In this document: positions 1 through 10,800 of the stretch, in pieces
Layout of the letters: each line of letters begins with the position of its first letter
Numbering within the stretch: position 1 is the stretch's first letter
From: Fasciolopsis buskii
Taxonomy: Eukaryota; Platyhelminthes; Trematoda; Plagiorchiida; Fasciolidae
NCBI GenBank assembly: GCA_008360955.1
Contig: LUCM01002418.1
Location: 124,001 to 188,000, forward strand
Reading direction: 5' to 3'
Length of the DNA: 64,000 nucleotides
Notes under the pieces: model-generated
The model's database searches: none
What the model saw: only the letters and a program-made list of their open reading frames with translations
Told to the model about the DNA's origin: nothing
Program-made: the position numbers and the translations under genes

Positions 1-1944
1 TAGGCAATTCTGGGGTTTCATCGCTCGTTCAAGCCTCACCTAATAACATATCGGTTTGCTAAATTTTGCGGTCATTTGATCTCTGTCAGTAAGGTATATT
101 TATTGATCGATTTTATTCAAGCAACCAACATTAGTTTTGATTTAAAATCAACAGACTGAATGGTAATTTTGTGACCCTCAGTTCTAAAGCCGTAGACTTG
201 CGCACATAGGTGGTTAGACGCGAATTAGTGTCTTCGCCTTTGAGAATATACTGCTTCTCGGATAGTCAGAGTACATGCGGACGCAAATGAAAACCGACAA
301 ATGGGAGATCAGAAAAACAATTATATTTTGCCTTCTATATATTTATTTGCCTTCGAACTTTTCATTAATCTCTAGATGGATAATGAACTGAGAACAGAAC
401 ATCCGTAATACATATATTTTCGTAACATTCTCGTTGAAAGGTGACGAGTGACGTCAAAAACCACTGCGAATCAGTGATCATTGGATTGTGAATAGGTGAG
501 CAAATACCAAAGACGCGGAGGGTAGGGACCGTCAGCGGACCAACTGCCTGGTAAATCAGTTGACCAACTGATCAATCACTCGCACACTTTTCACAGCAGA
601 TAGGTAAGTTGAAAGATTTGTCAGCTGACCAAAATCAATGAAACATCCTAAAACTATTGGATGTACTTCATTCGGGCTGGGGTGATACCACAAAGCAGTC
701 AAAGAAGACAATAGGGTTTGGAACCAAACAAAAATAAACGGGAATTCCTTGAAATTAAACTATTACCATCGATTTGTGTGTGTTCTACCGCGTGTTTGCT
801 GACAAAACAATTCATTTACCCAAGACTGTGATAAAGACAACAAACGAAAAGGAAATACAATTACTGAAAAACGAATGAGTCTGAGTGCGGGATATCTTTT
901 GCAGGTATGTAGATTAGATGACAATTGCTACAGGTGGAACAAAGTCGAGTTAGCACTTGGGATTTCTTATAGAATTTGTCTCTTTGTCCACACTCGTCCA
1001 TTGTCTGAAGCTTCAGAGGACTATGCAGAGGGAAAAGTTCGAAAAGAGGAAAATTTTTACATTTTTAGCTCGATTGACTTTCTAGGATTAACTTTCGAGC
1101 CGTGATCAGTGCGTTTACCTAAAGAACTACAATGCGCTGATTCTGGAAATGAGTTTCTAGTCGGATTAGCGGTTACTGTTGGTCAGCCTAATTAAAGGGA
1201 GTTGATTGATTCAGCAATTTGAAATACAATATAAACACGAAAAGTACGAGGGAGCAAGAGGAAGATCTATCCGAAAAATTTTCGGTGATTCATAACAGTC
1301 AAAGGGTCTCACATTTTTTCCAATGGTATTTTTTGACAAACAAGGACTACTTCTCCAGGAACCGAGATCTTAGGAACAGAGGAGTCTATGTTTACTATGT
1401 ATGTGTCATTCACATAAGAACAGACGAAACCTGATAGCTCCCATTCTTGACAAGGTCCCGCTCAATCGGACTTCCAAAGAAATGAGCAAGTATATAAATA
1501 CAGCATTTGAATAGAAAGTGAAAGCAGACCACAAGAAGTTATTTAGTCATTCAGCAGACAGATGCGCAATCTTTCGAGATTCAGTCTGATAAAATCTGGT
1601 GGACTAGGAGACTTCGATAACATGGCCTTGCCTCAGCGTGCTCGACGGTGAGAGTATACAAGTGTGAAAGAACAATAAGAGTTGACAGCAAAAAGAGATG
1701 AAGGATTTGTCGACCGATCACAGCATCTGCAGGGCAATTAAGGGTTGCGTGGACATTTGAAGGAAGAAACGAAAAATACACGGCTGACTCACCGATTGAC
1801 TTAATCTGTTTTATCGTGTGCTTCTTTAACTTCGGGCAAATTGAGCCAATTGACGACGTCACATACGGGTACATCATGTGGTTTAGTATGGTGGAGTAGG
1901 CATGGATGTATATAGTGACCACTTGTGCAAGAATAAAGCCGATC
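1..1944. other. non-coding flank downstream of the PKA gene
   Basis: No gene is supported here. Open frames are short and have no recognisable domain. The longest, on the minus strand at 1581-2081, runs through the expected 3' untranslated region of the PKA subunit gene and the degenerate GTTCC patch, so I treat it as chance. No clear AATAAA polyadenylation signal for the minus-strand gene was found between 1500 and 2124. Confidence 0.5.
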
Positions 1945-2010
1945 AGAGTGGAACGGAACAGAACTGAATGGATCGGAACGGGACGAATCGAACGACACGG
2001 AATACGGTAA
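1945..2010. repeat. degenerate GGAAC/GTTCC short repeat
   Basis: The plus strand shows many imperfect copies of a GGAAC-like unit (ggaacgg, agaactg, atcggaac, gggacg, cgaacg). The patch sits 115-180 bases past the stop codon of the minus-strand PKA gene. If transcribed with that gene it would be a GUUCC-rich stretch of the 3' UTR. It looks like a decayed simple repeat; any regulatory role is inference. Confidence 0.5.
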
Positions 2011-2124
2011 GAACCCGATACCTTTTGGAATCGAGGTAAAACGAGGAACAAGAACAATGATTTTGTAGATACTCGATGCAATTAACCGAAACTTAACCGG
2101 AGACACAAAATGTCCGATCCTTAT

Positions 2125-3267
2125 TCACGATCGCAGTTCGGGTACCTTATCCAAACTTCCGAAAATTGTTTTCAACTTTTGTTCATAACTGTCAATATTG
2201 CGCTGGAGTATACTCAAACAAGGTCCGAGAAGTCTTTCAAAACTGCCGACGTCAAGCACAGCCAATTTAATGCGACCGACTGCATAGGCTGAAGCAGCTC
2301 GTGGATGACTGGTGAGTAGGGCCAGCTCACCGAAGTATCCACCTTTCTCTATCCTCGTCAGTTCTTTCTCCTCCAATTCACCAACACGTTTCATTTTGAT
2401 GACTACCTCACCGTCCTCCACAAAATACATTTCGTCACCTGGATCACCCTGTTTGAGGATAAGCGCCCCATCCTCGTAGATGCGCGTTTTCAGTGCATCC
2501 GCAATGCTCATACGCTCGTATGCGCTTAAGCTTTCAAGAATTGGAACTTGATTTAGCAATTCCTCGTACATTCGACGCTTTTCGAAGGCCTTCTTCAGCA
2601 CAATGCTGCGGAATACCTCACGTGTCATGGCCCAAAGGACGCCTTCAGTAGTAGCTAAGATAGTAGCCGCCCGCGGAGTGTTATACATCAACGCGAGTTC
2701 GCCAAATGATCCTTTGTTTTCATACTTTCCAACTGTTTTCTCCTCACCTTGTATTTTTACGATAATATCATATACCCCTTTTTCAATCACATAGAAATTA
2801 TCACCGTCCTCACCCAAGGTGATAACTTTCTCGCCTGGGGATACATGACGCTCGAACATTGCATCAATAACATCCTTCATTTGGTCATCGTCCAAGCAGC
2901 GAAACAGCAAGATATCTTTAGTTGCCTGAGTCAGACGTTGACGTTGAGCTTCGGTTTTCGGATGGACAACCTTAACGTTTGAATTTTCATCATCCTTCTC
3001 CGGATCGTAGCTTTCGGCAGCCACACCAGCCCGTCGTCCCACGTTGCGGGGTGGTGGAGGCATTGGTTCTTCATCTTCCTCTTCATCACTCTCGACCTGT
3101 TTGTGTGGCCGATTGTCTGCCGTATTTTTCTTCATCGTGAAAAATTCGATAGCAGCCTGAACTAAATCCTTGGGTTGCTCACGCAAAACACTCACAGTAA
3201 ATTCCTGTAACAAATCTCTCAGTCCAGGGGGTACTTTTATTCTTCCCTCCATCGTGACCGGGTTCAT
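2125..3267 (-). CDS. cAMP-dependent protein kinase type II regulatory subunit, intronless
   Basis: The PKA regulatory subunit holds the catalytic subunit inactive and releases it when cAMP binds. The 380-residue ORF has the full family order. Residues 10-50 form the docking/dimerisation domain ([18 protein letters not shown]), which dimerises and binds A-kinase anchoring proteins. An acidic, proline-rich linker covers 59-73 ([10 protein letters not shown]). The inhibitor site RRAGV is at 78-82. Cyclic-nucleotide pocket A has FGELAL at 188-193 with Glu190 and Arg199; pocket B has FGELAL at 312-317 with Glu314 and Arg323. The inhibitor-flank AESYDP, the VHPKT motif and the end region ERLLGPC fit type II, and length is close to insect type II (about 377 residues). 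Type II proteins normally have a phosphorylatable Ser in RRxS; here Gly81 takes its place. An in-frame TAG at 3288-3286 lies just upstream, and no intron interrupts the frame. Met6 (3252-3250) may be the true start. It could be a functional retrogene; no disabling lesion is seen. Confidence 0.95.
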   Translation of the reverse strand: MNPVTMEGRIKVPPGLRDLLQEFTVSVLREQPKDLVQAAIEFFTMKKNTADNRPHKQVESDEEEDEEPMPPPPRNVGRRAGVAAESYDPEKDDENSNVKVVHPKTEAQRQRLTQATKDILLFRCLDDDQMKDVIDAMFERHVSPGEKVITLGEDGDNFYVIEKGVYDIIVKIQGEEKTVGKYENKGSFGELALMYNTPRAATILATTEGVLWAMTREVFRSIVLKKAFEKRRMYEELLNQVPILESLSAYERMSIADALKTRIYEDGALILKQGDPGDEMYFVEDGEVVIKMKRVGELEEKELTRIEKGGYFGELALLTSHPRAASAYAVGRIKLAVLDVGSFERLLGPCLSILQRNIDSYEQKLKTIFGSLDKVPELRS

Positions 3268-3288
3268 CTTGCAAGCGCCCGAGAACTA

Positions 3289-3836
3289 CACAGTCGAAGT
3301 GTGGTTGGTCAGTTGGTTCGGTTGTCTGCCAGTGACGCTCTCCTACTGTTACCGGCTTTGGTAGGCTGTGGGTCGGGATCGTCAAGGCTACAGATGAACT
3401 TGTGTGAGGATTAGCACAATTACTTGATTGGTTCTTATCGGTACCCTGTGCACTTGTGTATGGAGTTGTGTATTTGCGTACTAATTGAAGAGCGCCAGCG
3501 GTACGTACACACAGAAAGTAACAGCCGGAAGCAACTGGGTGTGTCACTTGCTTAGCACACGATCGCAAAAGCACACTGTATGTTATCGCTTCTGTTTCTG
3601 GTGAGCGTGAACAACACACTATGGGAAGGTGCGGTCGTGTGGTTCACTGGATGGATGACTGAATGAATGAGCCGACAAAGATGGACAGACAGGCGAATGC
3701 AGTCTGTGACCGAATTCAATGCACACAGGCCCGATAAAGTGATGTGTCCTATAGACAAAACGAGAAACACAATGAGGCAGTGTAACAACTATCGCGGAAT
3801 AACAAAGTAGATATTCAAGAAAAATCAAGTTGCTTT
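3289..3836. other. 5' flank of the PKA gene
   Basis: This is the upstream side of the minus-strand PKA gene, where a 5' UTR, promoter or trans-splice acceptor would lie. No convincing TATA box or pyrimidine-rich acceptor next to the start was seen. A short (TGAA/TGGA)-like simple stretch occurs near 3641-3670. The minus-strand open frame at 3179-3619 overlaps the start of the PKA gene in another frame and has no family features. Confidence 0.4.
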
Positions 3837-4010
3837 AACTTAACAGTAGATTTCCGGGAGGACCAAACGGCATATAATATACATATATGCATGTCACAAA
3901 CAAAATATCCATGGGTACATTGTGCATTAATTTCCCGAATAAAGTTGGGCTAAACAAACTGAATGTGCTATGTTGCGTTGTCTGTCATTTATCTCAACTT
4001 AACAGTAGAT
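3837..4010. repeat. pair of 15-bp direct repeats
   Basis: The 15-mer aacttaacagtagat occurs exactly at 3837-3851 and again at 3996-4010, 159 bases apart. The intervening DNA shows no gene. The pair could be a remnant target-site duplication or a partial tandem duplication; neither is shown. Confidence 0.5.
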
Positions 4011-4800
4011 CCTAATCGACTTATTAAAACGGAAACCAGTGCAAGCATTATCTACGGAGCATGCAAATTGGTAGCCTGGAACGGAATTCATTTTGATTCC
4101 AAAGGAATGGGGGAAGGAAAACTGGTTGATTGTACACCGTTATAGTCCGTGATTTCGAGCTTTATTTTCCAGGTGCGTTGAAAAACAAATGCACCGAAAA
4201 CAATAACAAGAGAAACGTAACATTCATTTGTTGTTGGTCCACTTGGTTTGCCGGATCAAAAATAGGTTCGTGATCCTGTCTAGCAATAACTTTTCAACCT
4301 TTTAGATTGACTAAACTTAAGTCCGTTCACCACTTCCATCGTCCAATTTGATCCAGCAACACATTCTTTTGCCGATCCCACCAACAGAGAGAAAATTATA
4401 CATGACTCTTGGGTGCAAGGCCGAGGGATCACGGAAGAGTGTAAATAGAGGAAACTGTGTTCCGATAAGAAAAACAGGGCTTGTTTATGGACTAAGCTCA
4501 TATGCAGGATCTAAATGAGATGGCGCCCACCAGTATTCATGATTATACACTAATATTCGGCACTGTAAACCAGTGATCACTTTCATGAAGTTTGCTGTCG
4601 CATCAGGTGAAACGTTACCACATTATTACGATCGACGAATTTGGGTAAATCAGAAAGCAGAAGCAGTTTATGCTACCAGGTTTTTAAAAGCGATCACCTG
4701 CTTCCAAATGGGAACGGGGAAAGCTCTACTGAGCAATTCGATTTGTTCACCATCCAGCGTCAATGACCGAATAACCGTTAATAATAACAGAATAATTGTC

Positions 4801-4845
4801 CAGTTGTTTCATTCTTGTTAGGAATCACCAGTACAGTGCATTCGT
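4801..4845. repeat. dispersed repeat fragment, shared with 48789
   Basis: The 27 bases from 4801 match the 27 bases from 48789 with only two differences, both C/T. The next dozen bases also resemble each other (cagtgcat in both). Here the copy lacks the tRNA-like part that adjoins it at 48.8 kb, so it is probably a truncated copy of the same SINE-type family. Confidence 0.55.
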
Positions 4846-7800
4846 CGTTAACTCGAGACGATTGATTTTGGGTCAAGAATCTCGACGTCTAGGGTGACCG
4901 ATCTGGCTGACAGCAATTTACTGACTTTCAAATTGAGTGATACAACTCCTAGCAGTCATTGGCTGTACAGCGTCGAAGAACACTGTGGATAACAATCTGC
5001 CCCAAGGAGACTACTGACTTATATCTTAGAAGCTAAAAAATAATTTATAGTGTATAAAAGTCCATGACTCGACGGTGATGCCTTGTTCAGAGTTTGGGTT
5101 CAGTTAAAACGCTGAGCGTCAATTCGAATAGCTTAGTGATGTTCAACTAAGGATCTTTGGGTGTTGGGTTCACATCACAATTTTAATTCGATGGATGTGT
5201 GCCTCAGCGAGGATGAGAAGTGTCAATGTCAATTCGCGTCCATAAGTTGCACGAGGAATCCCCTATATTGGCAAATAGAAATTTTGCGCATGTCTGTATA
5301 TTATTATCTATCGAGTGTGTGATTGTAGATAACCAGATCGAGTAACGGTTACATGGACAGTTTATTGTAAGGCTTTCTATACTGAGAGAAAAAACAGTCG
5401 CAGTTATGTATACGAAATGCACTATCCGAGGAAAGCTTTCCGTTGATTAAACTGTGGCTTACAGTATCTCTTAGAACTTAGCGCAACTGGCGTTGCGCAG
5501 TCGTGAGTACTTTAAGTACCTTCGTTTGTCTGATTATTGATCCAAACTACCCTGTGCTATATGAATTTGGCATCAATTGGAGTACACTGTTAAAAAACAT
5601 GCTTCACAAATTCAGAGACAGCACTCGCTTTTTGCCTTACGCTTTCAAAGATCAGGAATGCCATTTTTGCATAACTCTATGGGTATATAATACACCGCAT
5701 ATTTCAAATATACAAACTGATGCTGCAGGTCTAGGAAAAAACAGGGGTTTCTGCGTCAATCAAACTAAGTTCATTAAACCTCATCACTAAGTTAATGGAT
5801 AATCGAAAAAATATTCGTTATTTGATTATCTTCTATCTGCATTTTTATCCGAACCCTAACAAGTAGTGCCCAAGGTTTCCTACTTTTATATTACAGATGG
5901 AAAGTTGTCTACTCCTGAAGTCGGGCTAATTTTTGATTTCAGGGAAAGCACCGGTTCCAAAAGACGCAAATAGAGAGTCTAAATAAAGCAACCGTCCACC
6001 ATTCATCAACTCACTTAGACTGTGGACAGCCACGTTAAGTGATGTCTCCCGTCCAATCAGGTAGCACTTATCTGAGGAGCTGAAGTGGGCGAAACTAAAT
6101 GAACAAACGATGGATTACTGACTATCTTGAAGGACAGTCAAATAAAGTGATTCGCAGTAACTTGTGCCTATCAGTGGAACAGATAAGTCGATGATCAGCA
6201 CAGTGCGGTTTGAATTGGGCACCTTACCCAAATTAGTTCCAACACGGGTTGGTTTTCGTTCTCTATTATCCGACCTTAGAGCGCCGGCATGCGTACCGTT
6301 GCCGCCGCGATAAATTCGGACAGGATGCCGGATTTGTTAAACCCCGCATCCTTAGGTGAGCCGATGGTAATGATTAATCTGACTAGACTACTCATGTTAC
6401 TTTTGATAAACTTGGGGACAAAATAACTATTCACTTTCCTTCCTGATAATCGGAACATGGCATCTGAAAGAATTTGGTGGAGCACTTGGAAAACCATACT
6501 ATTAAAGCAAGCAGTAGAGAACATGGGATTAAACCTTAAAAACTGAGCAGACTGTGATCGTCATCGGAAAAATCCAAACATTCGTGTATTCCATTTCCTT
6601 GGGACATTGAAAGGGAATGCTGCTTACAGCTGATTACTGTAGTATATGATATAGGCATCTACTCAAGTTGTAACTACATCTTGCGGTCTAGCAAGCCTAA
6701 TCGCGGCAAATTTATTGGTTACAGTTGATGTGAAAATTTCCTGCCGGCACTTACCAACTGTATGCACAGCACTGAATGGAATGAGTACAAAATTGACTGA
6801 GACGAGCAGCAAAATTGTTCATCACACAAATTCACTGATCTTGGCTCTAAGCCAATTGGCGTTATAATCACTGGCACCAACTTGTGCGTGGCTGTGTGAT
6901 GGTCATCGTGTTTAACGATAAAACATGACAAACGCATTATACATAGCAGCAACAATCATGGGAATAGTTTCAAGAGAATGAGAAATAATTGAGCATATAT
7001 CCGAATTACAAAATGCACGTGAGGTTTGTCCATAGAACTAACCTTATCTTTATTGCTCTACAAAATTAGCATAAACAGTTAGAAAGAAACAGCGGCATTT
7101 GATTAAAGCCTTTGTTGTTGCGCTGCTTGAGTTTCAGTCCCAAATTGATTTTACACTGGTTAATTTCCAGTTAACTGTGCTTGACTCATTCTCTAGGACC
7201 GGTTGCATTGGAGGAAACCAGCAATCAAGTGCCTGCTACATAAAGTAGAATTAAACCACGTAAGACATGCATAGATCAGGTTTGGTAGTTAACCAGGGGA
7301 CAACGGATTGCTGTCTACCACCACAATGGCTAGAAGACCTGGCACTCAAACCTCTTACTTTCTTTGAGACAGGCTTTTAGCCTACAAGGTCACAGCAAAT
7401 GGATTGCACAAAAATCCGCCCAAAGCATATCGTGCAAGATTGCTGCCTATTTCGCTTGTTGCTTATCGAAAACCAAGCGCGTAGAAGTAATTTCGGCTCT
7501 CAAGAAATCGTTATGCATTCAGCTTGAGATAGATCCGAAGTCGATGTTGAAATTGTATCCAGATATTGGGCACAAAACATATCCTGGCGTCAGAAGGTGA
7601 ACGAAGAGTGTGTTTACTAAGCTTCTCAGAAGAGCTTTGCTATTGGCTACGAACAACTAGAATGAACGCGATTCATTGAGTATTCTCCCCTGTTGAGAAT
7701 TTTAATAGAACCCACCAAAAGAAAGAATATTCGGAGGAACAAATTAATGTAATTTTAGGCCAGAGGCACTCAGTGCAACGACTTTTAGACTAGCAAAACA

Positions 7801-10800
7801 GCGAATTCCCCAATGTTCAGTCGTTGGGAGAATCACGTTGCTGGAGGTAATTGATGTAAATGCGTCCCATAAATTACTAGTCGCGCTATGAAAAGAACCA
7901 AACATCAGGTACATATCTATCGATGAACTACTCTTTGGAATAGAAGGTAAAGTTTGTCGTAAACTATCTATGCAACTGAACTAACAGTACCATTTTTGAC
8001 AGTACTTAGGGTAATTTACTTGTCACTCTGTTTCAATCCTACTTTTCATCACAGTGGCAACTTGAAACGCATAGTCTGTCGCATGACCCAAAACAGCCCA
8101 ATTCCTTTTTTCTTGGGCATCATCTTAGGAATTAAAATAAAAAAAGTAGCTTCATTTCTTCGCAAATGGCCTTGCTTATTCTCCAGTCTACAGAAAATTT
8201 TCAGGTTCTTTAAAGAGGGATATTAAGGTTTCTTTTAACAGAAACCTTTCTAGCATGTTAGTTCCGTTCACCTAGTTGGCTTGTGCCTTGTCATGACATT
8301 TTGTGAGATTAGAAGGCTGCTTCGAGGGGTCATGCAAATGAACCGAAGGATTCCGGCTGAAATTAGAGGTGGAAAACTTGCCTCACTAGTGGATATGTTT
8401 TTGACAACGGGAGCTGCTTCTCTGTGGTGGGAAGTTAATGAGCTTATTTGCAATTTTTTCGATCTCTTGATGACCTCGTGCAGCCTAACTGCCGTTGTGC
8501 GGTTAATGTGAAGTAAGTGGTCCGTGAGCACTCGAGAGTTGCAAAAATCTATTTACAACAATCTTACACTGACCATCCCATTCCAGTGTTTTCAGGAAAT
8601 AAAGTTTATTGAAACGTTGCTGATCATACAAGTCTTATAATGTTTCTAGCGAAAAATAAGATTCCTTCTTGGATGAAACGACATGCTGTATGAAACCACA
8701 GATTACCCGAGTAGGTTGATCGAGATATCTATTTCAAATAGGCTCGAATACGTAAGTTATTCACCAATAGTTTTCCACGAACTTACTAATGCTTTTCGAC
8801 GAGCTAATCGTCGTTTCTCAAATGTGAATTTGCCGGTGTTCACAACTGAGCGTAAGCAATTTATGCTCGTTCTTAGCACTGCCGTAGACTTTTCAGAACA
8901 TCGCAGGTCAAGAATTAATTTCACTTAGCTGACAATACTTCGGCTTAGTCTAATCTCATGAAAAGATTTAGACAACACTCACAAACTAGTTACCGTATCA
9001 CATTTTTTGGGACACCACCCAGCCATATTCCACCAAGAAAACGCACCGACTGTTTCGTTGTAAACAGGTTCTCGATCACTTGGGTTTCAAGAATGGTGCA
9101 TTTTACTGTCACGTCAAGAATTTTCGAAGGCAACGGTTTCCTTGACTCCCGCTGTTCTTGTGACAGTGCGCATTTTCTATTACTTACAACTCTTGGAAGT
9201 CGCATTTACCCTTAGGAACGTCAGTAACCTTCGGCTGTGTATTACCGCCATCCTCTTGGTCCGGTTTAAGTCAGGTACGTTTTGGATATTGGCCAAGTAT
9301 TCAAAAATAACCTTGTAACTGCATCTTTCAGTTACTTAACCGTATTCTTCAGTTTTATGGAGCAAACTTACTTTCATGGATTCAATAAACCGACCATTGA
9401 ACAGATACTTCAAAGGTTATGAGAATACATACCAGAACCGATAAGTAAACTGCGTCGGTTTCAGGAAAAATAACGGATTTCATCTTTGGCATAAGCTGGG
9501 AGTCGCGTGTTTGCTAATTCTGACACAATTATTTGCTATTGGGAGTTTTACGAAAGAGGAAGATTTATCATGTAGTATCCATGCTCAATTCATCGTTTAG
9601 AATTATACCAGCTCTTTATGGTTGTACTGATTTTATCCGCAACCATTAGTAGATAATGTTCACCGTGCCCGGACGCATGCACGAACTCGGAATAAATCAG
9701 TATTCCGAACAGCCCAGCCCTATTATGGAAGTTAGGGAATGTGCCGAGCATGCACTATAATCGTGAGGAAGCCAACGGCGGTTGAACGTATCATGGATGG
9801 CAGCTAATTTGATACGTACCGGCCAGGAAATCCCTGAGGGTGAGTTGGTTGCACTGTGTTTGTTCACTGTGATTTGAAACCCACATAAGTTAGGGTGAAT
9901 GCATACTGCTGGCCAGTCGTAACTAGTAAATCAGTTTTATGGTGTTCTTATACTCTTAATGACTAGTAGGTAGTTATTTACGTGGGTAAAATTTGACAGC
10001 GGCCATTACTTTTCCACTCTCTTGCACTTAGACGTGATTCCGAGTGATAAAGACCAACTTCCAAATAAATAGAGGAATTCTCAGGCGGTGTTGGGTCCTC
10101 ATTTTCGTCTTCTTCTAAGTCCGATTCCCATCCCTGCACCGCGTACCTTCAATATGGTTTTAAAACCATCTTAACTTTTAGTCCCTTCTAACTTTATTTC
10201 CTCAGCAGTGTCTCAAAGGGGGTCCCAAAAAAAGCAACTCATTCCGAATGGCTGAACACCACACTACCAGAAATGGCATGCTTGTGGTTGTTGAACATCG
10301 GTTAAGTTGCCTGAGAACCCACTTATAGATGTTTCAATTCTATTAACGACCTTTCACAAAAATTAAGTCATTCTTGTTCTAAAACCTTTTTTTCCAATTT
10401 CTAATTATTCAAACAAATGTCAATCCAAATCAATCATCCGAAGCTTTACTACAAACAAGTATGTCCCTGTGACCTTTACCTGTTACAGAGCCTTTGCATT
10501 GAAAGTCCGGCTTCTCCAAGAGAAACGAGGAAACATAATTAATTATATTACAGTATGGAGTGTGATTTCTTTCAAACAGCACAACCAACAATTCCGGACT
10601 CACTTGAAAAGACATAATAAATGAACTTTTTAGTGAGTGTTGTTCAACGCAGAAAAACAATTGTCTAAAGTGGGCAAATAGGGCTGATGAACAATTTCAC
10701 CGTAATCATTGGCTGGCAAGACACCGATTTTCCCGATTAAGATATCATGCATAATCTACCGGGAATGTGGTTTATCATGGCGGCCTGTCCAGCATGAGCA

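Noticed and set aside
1581..2106. Two overlapping minus-strand open frames of 166 and 101 codons
   Set aside because: They lie in the 3' flank of the PKA gene across a low-complexity GTTCC patch, have no domain, and conflict with each other in frame.
3179..3619. Minus-strand open frame of 146 codons overlapping the PKA start
   Set aside because: It overlaps the first codons of the PKA gene in another frame and has no motif; likely chance in the 5' flank.
8268..8531. Open frames on both strands over the same segment
   Set aside because: Short complementary frames (76 and 87 codons) without motifs; ordinary shadowing.
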